DNA of 7,075 nucleotides from Oceanicaulis sp. (GCA_007571185.1 RKRX01000204.1:1-7075); one strand, 5' to 3'; positions 1 through 6,943 are shown, counted from the stretch's first letter. Made by a program: numbers and translations. The notes: a model not told the origin generated them from the sequence alone.

Positions 1-497
1 CACAGGTCGCCGCAACGGGCGATGATCTGGTCGCGGTCGATGTGGAGCAGATTGAAACTATTGAACGCGACGGGTTTGGCCTGAAAATGCCCGCTCTGCC
101 GCGCCTGTCCATGTCTATTTTCGCCGCCCGCCCGGCGGCGCCCACGCCGGAAACCACGGCTGACCCCCCGGTCGGTCACCCCCCTGCCCCTATCGTCGCT
201 GAAAGACCTGGCGAACAGGCCAAAGCGGATGCGCGCATAGCCTCACGTTCTGATGACGGTCAAATCCGGGAGATTGACCTGGCGATCGCGCGCGTGCGCG
301 TGCGCGGCTATAACATTGTCGTCATCGAGATGGAGAACGATCAGGTTTGGGAAAGCCTGGAAGGTCGCAATGCGCGTCGGCTGGGGCGCCGTGTGCAACC
401 GGGCGACCGGGCGGTGATCCGTCGCGCCGCGCTGGGCAGTTATCTGATGCGGATCAATGGAGACGGCCCCGCCTATCGCGTAACGCGCCGGCGTTAA
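1..497 (+). CDS. Hypothetical protein, C-terminal part (5'-truncated by window edge)
   Basis: The reading frame is open from base 3 to a TAA at 495-497, giving 164 visible residues. A GTG at 42 could be read as a start, but no Shine-Dalgarno sequence precedes it and the frame continues upstream, so this is probably the tail of a longer protein. The visible part has three zones. The first is a short folded-looking stretch. The second, about residues 45-80, is a Pro/Ala-rich low-complexity linker. The third, about residues 82-164, is a compact C-terminal domain with a D-Q-V-W motif, a V-Q-P-G-D turn, an I-R-R-A-A-L-G-S-Y segment and a basic R-V-T-R-R-R end. From memory, similar C-terminal domains (pattern G-Q-V-W ... 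G-D ... R-A-x-L-G-S-Y) occur in uncharacterised proteins of Caulobacterales and Hyphomonadaceae; I cannot name the family or a function. No transmembrane segment is visible in this part. Confidence 0.75.
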   Translation, partial: QVAATGDDLVAVDVEQIETIERDGFGLKMPALPRLSMSIFAARPAAPTPETTADPPVGHPPAPIVAERPGEQAKADARIASRSDDGQIREIDLAIARVRVRGYNIVVIEMENDQVWESLEGRNARRLGRRVQPGDRAVIRRAALGSYLMRINGDGPAYRVTRRR

Positions 498-511
498 TCA
501 GAAACCGCACC

Positions 512-545
512 TGGTGTCGAAGAATGTGAGGCGTTCTGGACACCA
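512..545 (+). terminator. Possible hairpin downstream of the hypothetical gene
   Basis: GGTGTC at 513-518 pairs with GACACC at 539-544, extended by T512-A545. An inner AGAA/TTCT pairing closes a loop of about 9 nt. It starts about 15 nt after the stop codon at 497. There is no run of T after it, so it is at best a non-canonical terminator. Confidence 0.3.
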
Positions 546-754
546 CTTGCATGTTCTGAGCGCACTCAAACAGGCTGTGGCCCATATCTTCAATCCGGAA
601 GCGGGGGCGAGTAACAACCCCGCGATCAAGGAAGCGGGCACTCCAGAATTTGAGGCCAGCCATCGGGGCAGGCGCACGCCGCTTTTGAAACAAGAGATGA
701 GAATCCCTCACGCCTCGGTGACAAACCCGAAACACTCAACGACATCAGCCTCCA

Positions 755-776
755 ACACGGCGAAACTCCGCCGTGT
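755..776 (-). terminator. Possible hairpin downstream of the small minus-strand gene
   Basis: ACACGGCG at 755-762 and CGCCGTGT at 769-776 form a perfect 8-bp GC-rich stem with a 6-nt loop. Reading on the minus strand, it begins 26 nt after the end of the small gene at 802. No T tract follows on either strand, so a terminator role is only suggested by position. Confidence 0.35.
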
Positions 777-801
777 GCCGTGCGCCATAACGTCAAAGAG
801 G

Positions 802-951
802 TTACTCTTTCGGCTTACCCATACCATCGATAACCTCTTTCAGTCGGTTGGTTGCCTCGGTGTTGCTTTTGATCGACGCCTGAAGGGCCTCACCAGATTC
901 ACGAAGCTCCTTTCTAGATGGAAACGGAACACGGAAATTAATCGCCATCAT
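802..951 (-). CDS. Small hypothetical protein (49 aa)
   Basis: The protein begins M-M-A-I-N-F and ends G-K-P-K-E. It is charged, Lys/Glu-rich and probably helical in its second half, with no signal peptide or membrane segment. I do not recognise it. The start at 951 is preferred because a purine-rich GAGAGGGAG lies at 963-955 on the minus strand, placing GAGG 6 nt before the first ATG and 9 nt before a second ATG at 948. The frame can be extended to an ATG at 996, almost touching the stop of the upstream receptor relic, but that start has no usable binding site and gives a Cys/Arg-rich leader. The gene starts 48 bp after the receptor relic ends, in the same orientation, so it may once have been co-transcribed with it. 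A GC hairpin follows the gene. Support is the binding site and a plausible composition only. Confidence 0.5.
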   Translation of the reverse strand: MMAINFRVPFPSRKELRESGEALQASIKSNTEATNRLKEVIDGMGKPKE

Positions 952-999
952 GATCTCCCTCTCTTGGTGGCAGGTTCTCCGAGGTCCACATGACATCTC

Positions 1000-2109
1000 C
1001 TAGAAAACTGAGCGAAGACGCAGCGTGTAGGAGCGACCAAGAATATCCTGGATGGTGAAATGACCGAGTGCGCGGCGGACAATATCATCCTCTGCACGCT
1101 GATCGAAGACGTTGTTCACACCGATCTGGGCAATCAGAGGGTTGTCGTAATTATTCATGAGATCAGACAGGTCATAGGAGAACGACATGTTATTCATGAA
1201 GTGAGCACTGGTCCCCTCAACAAAATTGCCGTCAAGGTCAACATACTTGTTGTTGCCTGAGGGGCTGGCAAGCGCACTGCCGCGCCAACTCACACGCCAG
1301 AAAAGACGCGCCGGACCCCGATCCCAGGTCAAGTCAACCAGACCTGACGTCCGCGGGTCACCAAAGCTGCCGACGCCATTATCACCAGAGTTGTTGAATA
1401 CGCCTGCGGTTTCACCGCGACGGTGCATGACCTGGAACAGGGAGAAGTCAACTGCGAGATTACCCCAGTCGCCGCGCTCGCCTGGAGAGATCAGTCCTAT
1501 CGCGTCAGCAACATCAAAAGAGTAAAGCACATCGAACTGCACAAACCCGCCTTCGAAGAAATCAGCGTTGGTCTGACCGGTCAGGAAGTCGACAACCTGA
1601 CCTTCGCTGTCACGCGTGAACGCGCCACAGAACTCATTCGGGAATGTGCCCGGCGCGGCATCGTAACACGTATTCATAATCGTTCCGAGGCCAAACACCT
1701 GGATCAAGCCATCAATGCGGCTGCAGATGTTTCGTCCGAGAGATTCGGGTTCCCTCCCGCACGCCCCCTAACCGTTGCATTCACAACGTTGGAGGTGAAT
1801 ACGCCATCTGCAACACCGTCACCATCAGCTTCTGTGCGCACACCAGCAGCGATACAGTTCGCCTGGAAATTCTCGCGATCATTGATGAAGCGGTCATCTG
1901 CGGTCTGGAACGATGTCACAATCGGTAAAAACAATTCGTCCAGGGATGGCGCCCGGAGAGATTCAGTCACATTCCCGCGCAATTGAAGACCCTCGACTGG
2001 CGACACCCTGAAACCCGCTGTCCAAGCTTCTGTCTCACCGGCCAGTGAGTTGTCAAAGACACGGGCGGATCCTTGCGAACTGAGCCGCACGCAGGAACGG
2101 GATTTTCAT
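1000..2109 (-). pseudogene. TonB-dependent receptor relic, C-terminal barrel half, frame-disrupted
   Basis: The remnant of an outer-membrane TonB-dependent receptor, a TonB/ExbBD-energised beta-barrel that imports siderophores, vitamins or glycans; the substrate is unknown. It has three pieces. (a) At about 2109-2080 there is M-K-I-P-F-L-R-A-A-Q. (b) After a likely frameshift near 2080-2070 comes a long segment (to 1704) with G-S-A-R-V-F-D-N-S-L-A-G, the barrel signature R-A-P-S-L-D-E-L-F and G-N-P-N-L. (c) After a second break at about 1724-1716 the frame resumes with I-D-G-L-I-Q-V-F-G and runs to the natural end, ...Y-T-L-R-L-R-S-V-F, with the aromatic last residue expected for BAM recognition. 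In the neighbouring intact receptor about 25-30 residues separate the two motifs that almost touch here, so the second break is a deletion and not just a slipped base. The signal peptide, plug and first half of the barrel (roughly 600 residues) are missing. The 104 bp between this relic and the stop of the intact receptor at 2214 show no clear receptor sequence. Confidence 0.87.
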
Positions 2110-2213
2110 AAATTGGCTGTGAACACAGCCTGGTCAATATCGTTGTTGAACGAAGAGTGAGGTCTCCTTCATCCTCCGAATGTCGCCACGCCCCCACCGA
2201 ACAATGTGTCGAG

Positions 2214-5200
2214 TCAGCGCCTTATGTTCACACCCACAAACAAGCGGGTGCCCCAGAAGTCGAAATTATCAGCTGAGGTTCCGCTGCCCAACCAGCGTGC
2301 CGGTTCTGCATCAAATGCGTTGACCACACCCGCCCGCAGAACAAGGTCTTCGCGCGGGGCGTAGCGCACGGTGAAATCGTGCTGGCTGAAAGCCCCGGTT
2401 GCAGTGTACTCGAACGGGCGGCTATCCGCGTTCTCGATCCAGTCATCCTCGTCGATAATTTCCTGAGATGATTGCCAGTCCAAATCCCAAGCCAAGGTAA
2501 GCCTCTCGTTCGGCATCCACGAGAGCACGGACAGCAAACGCACACGGGGGGATCCAACCCCAGAATCGAAAGCCGATTCTGCGGTCGGATCAGCGATGTT
2601 GAAGAAACTGTTGTCCTCAATCAGATAAGTGCCACGCAGGGACCACTGCAAATCACCGAACTGCTCCATATCGAAACCGTAGGCGGAGGAAAAGTCCACG
2701 CCACGCGTTTCTAGGCCAGCATAGTTCAGGGAGCCCTGGATAAAGGTGTAAATACCAAAGGGCGGTTGTTGCGATATCTGCGGAGTCGCCGAACGCTCGA
2801 AGGTCGAACATGCACCCGGGTTCACAGCCGCCACCTGATCACCAGATAACCCGACACACTGGTACAGCGCCTGCTGAATCGAGACCGCCGCAATCACATT
2901 GTTTATTTCGATATCGAAATAATCAGCGGTGAAGGAAAAGTCCGGCAGGAGGCTCGGCGTGTAGGCTACACCGAAAGTATAGGATGTGGAATCTTCTGGC
3001 ATCAGATTTGGATTTCCAGAGTTGAAACCCGGGATGCCAGATGTGTATGTGATGAGCGAACCGGTGCTCGGCGTGTCATCGCCCGGGTCGTAACCAGCTG
3101 GCAGGGTCGCTACGCAGTTGGCTCGTAATTGTTGGCGATTCTCTGCACTGGCCACAGCACGGATGAAATCAGCGTTACAGGGGTCAATCAGGCCGTTGCC
3201 GAAGGTTTGAATCGGCGGCCTGAAGTTTTCGCCCAGATTCGGAATACGGGTGGCCTCGCTGTAGGTCATACGCAGAAGAATATCTTCTACCGGGCGCACC
3301 AAACCTTGGAAGCTCAGAGTCTCGACTTCGCCAACCGTCGTATAGTCAGAATAGCGAAACGCACCGCTAATCTCCGCAGCGTCGATCCAAAGCTGATTGC
3401 TCAACAAAGGCACGCGCATTTCTGCAAACAACTCATCAGCCTGGTAACTTGCTTTAGGGAAGTCAGGACCAGTGTTCAGAAATAGATTGCGACCTGCGGT
3501 GTCGCGGTCACGACCTGTGCCTTCGGTTTCTTCATGCCGGAACTCATACCCCAGAGCCACCCCGATGGTGCCCGCACCCCAGAAATCGAATGTCTCCGCC
3601 GATGCAAAACCCAGGAAGTTTTGCTGACTATTGGTATCCGTCACCTCAATAGCGGCCTGCACATAGTCGAACTGAGCCGCAGTCAGGCCGTCACGATCAC
3701 CGCCGCCTGTAGCTTCGGGATGATCGGCGTCGGTACGGTAATCAGAGCCGAAAATATTGATTGGGACACAACCGGTGACGGCAGGGTCGGTTGAACCTGG
3801 TCTGTCCAACTGAACGCGGCAGACAACGTTTCCGGCGCTGTCCAACACGGCGTCAGCTGCAAACTTGAAGCGATCAATATCGGTACCCGCCTCCAGGTTC
3901 GAGTTGTTCATCTGACCCCAAGTATAACTTACCTCCCAAGCAATGTTGCTCAGAAAAGAAAAGTCCGGGGCGACCCCGTCGGCACCCACAACGAAGCGGG
4001 CCAACGCCCGATTATTCAGTTGCGATCTCGACGGCCCAAACATGCCGAAATAGGCGCGACGATCAGCTATAGTGCCCAGCACCGGACTAGAAGCAGTTTC
4101 AGTGGGCGGGCCGTAGAGCGTGCGAATATTGCCATCAATCAGCGCTGCTGCACCACTCTGCTGAGCAAAAGCATGATCTGTGTAGTTTAAAACGAATGTC
4201 GACCCACTAAAGTAAAGAGAAGGCCCTTCCCACAGCATCATTTGCCAAAAAGTCGGCTGTCCCGTGTCGAAGGTCTCTTCTTCAACATACTTGACTTCAC
4301 CGAAGACGTTTGCGTAAGGGCTTAATTCAAGATCAAACCCGCCCTGGAAGCGGTAGGACTCGGACCGCGGAAGGCGCGAACTCCGCCCAAATTCGGTGCC
4401 GGAGTTCAGGCCGTCACCACCCACACTGATTCGGCGTGACAAACCATTGCCGTCCTGCATAAAGCCGAAATCAAACGGCCGAACAGAACCATCAGCGTTG
4501 AAGACAAACACCTTGCCGCTGTCAGCACGAACCGGTCGGCAGGCAGGGTTGATGAAGAAGCCCGCAGGGCACGCAGAGAACGGAGAGTCGGGATCGCTGG
4601 TCGGCGAACCCGGCACGCCACCTGATAAGATCATCAACCCGCCACGAGCGAAAAAGGCGTCACGCCAACCAGACACGAGGATGCTATCGGGCACACCGTC
4701 ATCCCGGTTCGCCAACGGGTCTGAATCCGCGCCGAGCAGCCCCCAGGAAGCCCGGCGCCAATCTATATCGAAATCCATCACCTCTTCACTCTTGGTGTAC
4801 TCACCAAAGCTGTACACATTTAGACGGTTATCAATATTCGCCCCCCACAAAGCGGAAAAACGGGTGTTGAGCTGGCCATCCTGGTTGATCTGGCCCAGCG
4901 CCGTATCAACTTCCAAACCGTCAAAATCGTCACGCAGAATAAAGTTGACCACACCCGAAACAGCATCAGCGCCATACAAAGCTGAGTTGCCGCCGGTAAC
5001 GATTTCAACACGTTCAAGAAGAAGCGACGGAATAGTGTCCACGTCCACGGACAAAGACCCCGGCGATGAACCCACATGACGACGACCATCCACCAGAACC
5101 AGTGTACGTTGAGAGCCCAAGGCGCGCAGATTTAGAAGGGACAGACCGCCATCGTTCAAATTTGCACCTGTCGTATCCTCGGGCACAACCGAATTCTGAA

Positions 5201-5507
5201 GGGCAGGCACATCAGCCAGGAAGTCAACGATGTTCGCCTCGCCGGACATCTGAACGTCCTCGGCGGTAAGCTGAATCAAGGGCGTGGGCGCATTCGTCAC
5301 GTCACGCGCGATGCGCGAACCTGTAACAACGATCCGGTCAATAGTTTCCGCCTCATCATCCTCTTCTTCGGTTTCGACAGCTTCATCGCTCTCCTGTTCC
5401 TGAGCAAAAACAGGCGCACCAGCCATGCTGAACGCCGCAATACCTGCTAACACAGCCGAACGGAGCAGGGCTCCCTTTATTAAACATTCCGTGTGAAGCG
5501 TGATCAT
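2214..5507 (-). CDS. TonB-dependent outer-membrane receptor
   Basis: A full-length receptor of 1097 aa from the chosen ATG at 5507, at the long end for the family. Residues 1-35 form a Sec signal peptide: K11/R16 n-region, hydrophobic A/V/L/G core, and cleavage after V-F-A, before Q36. A strongly acidic linker (about 38-57) leads into D-R-I-V-V-T-G-S-R-I. The plug domain covers roughly 73-195, with L-V-L-V-D-G-R-R, R-V-E-I-V-T-G-G-N-S-A-L-Y-G-A-D-A-V-S-G-V-V-N-F typical of such plugs. The rest is the 22-strand-type barrel, including T-R-I-P-N-L-G-E-N-F, G-N-P-N-L-M-P-E and, near the end, V-N-A-F-D. No STN signalling domain precedes the plug, so transcriptional self-signalling is unlikely. Substrate is not readable from sequence. 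The frame is open to 5696, but the upstream part lacks signal-peptide features; ATGs at 5519 and 5525 are weaker alternatives that only add a few residues before the signal. The protein ends N-I-R-R, without the usual terminal Phe/Trp. No clear promoter was identified. Confidence 0.96.
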   Translation of the reverse strand: MITLHTECLIKGALLRSAVLAGIAAFSMAGAPVFAQEQESDEAVETEEEDDEAETIDRIVVTGSRIARDVTNAPTPLIQLTAEDVQMSGEANIVDFLADVPALQNSVVPEDTTGANLNDGGLSLLNLRALGSQRTLVLVDGRRHVGSSPGSLSVDVDTIPSLLLERVEIVTGGNSALYGADAVSGVVNFILRDDFDGLEVDTALGQINQDGQLNTRFSALWGANIDNRLNVYSFGEYTKSEEVMDFDIDWRRASWGLLGADSDPLANRDDGVPDSILVSGWRDAFFARGGLMILSGGVPGSPTSDPDSPFSACPAGFFINPACRPVRADSGKVFVFNADGSVRPFDFGFMQDGNGLSRRISVGGDGLNSGTEFGRSSRLPRSESYRFQGGFDLELSPYANVFGEVKYVEEETFDTGQPTFWQMMLWEGPSLYFSGSTFVLNYTDHAFAQQSGAAALIDGNIRTLYGPPTETASSPVLGTIADRRAYFGMFGPSRSQLNNRALARFVVGADGVAPDFSFLSNIAWEVSYTWGQMNNSNLEAGTDIDRFKFAADAVLDSAGNVVCRVQLDRPGSTDPAVTGCVPINIFGSDYRTDADHPEATGGGDRDGLTAAQFDYVQAAIEVTDTNSQQNFLGFASAETFDFWGAGTIGVALGYEFRHEETEGTGRDRDTAGRNLFLNTGPDFPKASYQADELFAEMRVPLLSNQLWIDAAEISGAFRYSDYTTVGEVETLSFQGLVRPVEDILLRMTYSEATRIPNLGENFRPPIQTFGNGLIDPCNADFIRAVASAENRQQLRANCVATLPAGYDPGDDTPSTGSLITYTSGIPGFNSGNPNLMPEDSTSYTFGVAYTPSLLPDFSFTADYFDIEINNVIAAVSIQQALYQCVGLSGDQVAAVNPGACSTFERSATPQISQQPPFGIYTFIQGSLNYAGLETRGVDFSSAYGFDMEQFGDLQWSLRGTYLIEDNSFFNIADPTAESAFDSGVGSPRVRLLSVLSWMPNERLTLAWDLDWQSSQEIIDEDDWIENADSRPFEYTATGAFSQHDFTVRYAPREDLVLRAGVVNAFDAEPARWLGSGTSADNFDFWGTRLFVGVNIRR

Positions 5508-5802
5508 GGCTACTACCATCCTCATGTCTATGCTCTGAAAATTGAAGCGCGACACACAGCCCGATAAAAGCACCGGCCCTGACCCGCTCCATCTGGCGAT
5601 ACGTTCCAAACGCATACATGCCCTGCGCCAAACACGCAACCCCGAAAAGTGCGTCGGTATGCGCTTAACTCCCCAAACGTGACAGAAATGCAACAACTGC
5701 GCGAATTGATGCGATATCGGATGAACTCAGGGATCAGGTCAACGAATCACTCCCGTGCCACGCCCCGGCGTTCTGTGATCTCTGGCTGCAAAGCCCAAAT
5801 GA
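5508..5802. other. Upstream region of the intact receptor, no gene recognised
   Basis: About 295 bp between the receptor start and the tRNA-like remnant. On the minus strand it should hold the receptor promoter and leader, but I see no strong -35/-10 pair and no recognisable operator such as a clear Fur box. The receptor frame remains open through about 190 bp of it without coding features. Nothing else is recognisable. Confidence 0.4.
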
Positions 5803-5847
5803 TGGCGGACGCGACAAGATTCGAACTTGTGACCCCTACGATGTCAA
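5803..5847 (-). pseudogene. 3' half of a tRNA-Val, possible attachment-site remnant
   Basis: On the minus strand, 45 nt match the 3' half of the intact tRNA-Val at 6742-6786 with only two differences, both transitions in the acceptor/discriminator region (C6780 to T and A6783 to G). The first 38 nt (5847-5810) are identical. The match starts at the first base of the anticodon loop and includes the GAC anticodon, the whole T arm and a CCA end. Upstream of the loop the similarity collapses; the 5' side of the anticodon stem pairs poorly and no D arm is present, so it cannot be a working tRNA. A match confined to anticodon loop through 3' end is the usual footprint left by tyrosine integrases that insert in tRNA genes (established knowledge). 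That this is an att site is inference. It is inverted relative to the intact tRNA. Confidence 0.8.
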
Positions 5848-5853
5848 TGCAGC

Positions 5854-5867
5854 ATCGCTAATCGCTA
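5854..5867. repeat. Short tandem repeat, 7-bp unit x2
   Basis: ATCGCTA occurs twice in direct succession seven bases beyond the tRNA-like remnant, on its 5' side where the homology to tRNA has been lost. It is too short to assign a role and could be chance. Confidence 0.45.
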
Positions 5868-5941
5868 ATAGTAGGCCGTTCGGTACGGGCCTCCCTCGCC
5901 TTCACCGTCTCCCGGTAGCGAGTGACGCATACAATCTGACT

Positions 5942-6106
5942 GACGCCGGTAGAGTTGATCGTTTAGGCAAACAGGATCACAACCTCGATACTGCGACGAT
6001 CACGTTGCTGGGATCAACGCCGACTAAGGTGCATGCCATCACATCAGACAACGGCAAGACGTCTGCCGATCGCGCACGTGCGTCCAAGGCGTTGGGCACC
6101 CGATTT
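5942..6106 (+). pseudogene. IS30-family transposase fragment
   Basis: The frame reads G-R-V-D-R at its start and continues through T-A-T-I-T-L-L-G, K-V-H-A-I-T-S-D-N-G-K and S-K-A-L-G-T-R-F. This follows the IS30-family DDE core, where a T-I-x-L-L helix is followed by V-H-T-I-T-x-D-N-G-K-E-F with the second catalytic Asp (here at 6047-6049) and then A-L-x-A-x-F. The Glu-Phe that normally follows D-N-G-K is replaced by Thr-Ser. Only about 55 of the usual 300 or more residues are present: the N-terminal helix-turn-helix, the first Asp and the whole C-terminal part with the catalytic Glu are absent. The fragment ends at the Phe codon at 6104-6106 and the same frame runs straight into the IS256-family relic. 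Identification is by motif memory, without a search. Confidence 0.62.
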
Positions 6107-6641
6107 TTACGAGATATAATTGACGGGGTGCACCTTACGCGGCGCATGGACAGCGATCGGCAGCGTATGCTGGTGGTTATCGGTGTTGATGAACACGGCG
6201 AGAAGGATGTGCGAGCGATCGAGGACAGGCTTCGGGAAAACGCCGACAGCTGGCTCGACCTGCTCGAGGAGCTCAAGAGCTGGGGCCTGAGCGAGCCACC
6301 GGCACTGGCCGCCGGCGACAGGGCGCTGGGGTTCTGGGCGGCGCGGCGCGATGTCTACCCTGACACGCGCGAGCAACGCTGCTGGGTGCACAAGACGTCA
6401 AACGTGTTGGGTGCGATGCCCAAGTCTGTTCATGAGAGTGGCCAAGGCCGATCTTCAAGACATCTGGATGGCACAGACACAGGATGAGGCCAACGCCGCT
6501 CTCGATTTCCTCAACGAGACCTGTGGCGTGAAGTACGAGAAGGCGGCGGCCAAGCTGGTGAAAGATCGCGAGGAGTTGCCAACCTTTTACGACTTCCCGG
6601 CGGAACACTTCAAGCACATCAGCAAGACACAGCCAGAGTGA
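6107..6641 (+). pseudogene. IS256-family (Mutator-type) transposase fragment, frameshifted
   Basis: Recognisable family blocks in order: I-D-G-V-H-L with the first catalytic Asp (6122-6124), V-V-I-G-V-D, I-E-D-R-L-R-E-N-A-D-S-W, G-D-R-A-L-G-F-W with the second Asp (6317-6319; the family usually has G-D-G), the R-E-Q-R-C-W-V-H-K block and N-V-L-G-A-M-P-K-S-V. A +1-type frameshift lies at 6433-6438. The next frame then continues V-A-K-A-D-L-Q-D-I-W-M and ends with F-Y-D-F-P-A-E-H-F-K-H-I. It stops at a TGA (6639-6641) just where the family has T-T-N-P-I-E-S, which carries the third catalytic residue. About 175 of roughly 400 residues remain, so the N-terminal DNA-binding part and C-terminal end are gone. 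It is inactive on at least three counts: two truncations and a frameshift. No terminal inverted repeats were recognised. Confidence 0.9.
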
Positions 6642-6671
6642 TTGACAGAGGAAGGCCGGGCGCCCCAGAGT
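6642..6671 (+). promoter_or_regulatory. Possible promoter for tRNA-Val
   Basis: A perfect TTGACA (6642-6647) stands 18 bp before CAGAGT (6666-6671), which keeps only the most conserved A at position 2 and T at position 6 of a -10 box. Transcription would start near 6678, about 30 nt before the tRNA. The -10 lies in the loop of the hairpin at 6652-6705. Weak evidence. Confidence 0.25.
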
Positions 6672-6705
6672 GCTCCCCTCGCAGAATGCTGGCGCCGTCG
6701 GCCTT
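6652..6705. repeat. Strong imperfect inverted repeat just upstream of tRNA-Val
   Basis: AAGGCCG (6652-6658) and GGCGCC (6659-6664) pair with GGCGCC (6691-6696) and CGGCCTT (6699-6705), giving 13 bp interrupted by a 2-nt GT bulge, with a loop of 26 nt. It fills most of the gap between the transposase relic and the tRNA and ends four bases before the tRNA. It has no T tract. Confidence 0.7.
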
Positions 6706-6709
6706 GCGC

Positions 6710-6786
<77 letters not shown>

Positions 6787-6789
6787 TAA

Positions 6790-6824
6790 CCGGATTTTAT
6801 GAGGCGGCGAGCCTCAAAAACCGG
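6790..6824 (+). terminator. Probable hairpin terminator after tRNA-Val
   Basis: CCGG (6790-6793) pairs with CCGG (6821-6824), TTTT (6795-6798) with AAAA (6817-6820), and TGAGGC (6800-6805) with GCCTCA (6811-6816). Two bulged A residues (6794, 6799) interrupt the stem; the loop is 5 nt. It begins 3 nt after the CCA end. The following sequence is only weakly T-rich, so efficiency is uncertain. Confidence 0.45.
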
Positions 6825-6943
6825 AACATTTTCAGGCAAGCTATTTGAGTCTGGGAATTCCGAGGTGCGTGGTCACAGTACACGCCCCGAAAAGTGACCG
6901 AGCCGCCGGGCTCTTAGACCGCAGAGACCCAAAGGCGAACTGA

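Larger units (their letters stand above)
498..801. other. Intergenic stretch with no recognised gene
   Basis: About 300 bp separate the plus-strand hypothetical gene from the end of the small minus-strand gene, so the two flanking genes converge here. Both strands have open frames through this stretch, but none has a convincing ribosome binding site or recognisable protein features. Two hairpins near the two gene ends are listed separately. The rest may be relic DNA. Confidence 0.5.

Noticed and set aside
454..735. Minus-strand 93-aa frame in the same stretch
   Set aside because: Overlaps the end of the hypothetical gene, has no recognisable motif and no clear binding site; it could be relic coding DNA but cannot be supported.
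797..840. 10-bp inverted repeat AAAGAGGTTA / TAACCTCTTT at 797-806 and 831-840
   Set aside because: Overlaps the coding end of the small gene, is AT-rich with a 24-nt gap, and is plausibly chance.
514..993. Plus-strand 159-aa frame across the intergenic stretch and the small gene
   Set aside because: No ribosome binding site, odd composition, and it overlaps the better-supported minus-strand small gene.
1967..2197. Minus-strand 76-aa frame beginning M-G-A-W-R-H
   Set aside because: It reads the wrong frame of the receptor relic for most of its length and contains no receptor motif.
4396..5079. Plus-strand 227-aa frame opposite the receptor
   Set aside because: Lies entirely antisense to a clear full-length TonB-dependent receptor and has Ser/Pro/Arg-rich shadow composition.
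5508..5696. Extended N-terminus of the intact receptor to 5696
   Set aside because: The extra 63 residues would bury a good signal peptide internally and show no secretion or domain features.
5649..5861. Plus-strand 70-aa frame ending in a D-A-T-R-F-E-L-V-T-P-like peptide
   Set aside because: That peptide is the classic false translation of the antisense strand of a tRNA T arm; it overlaps the tRNA-like remnant and has no other support.
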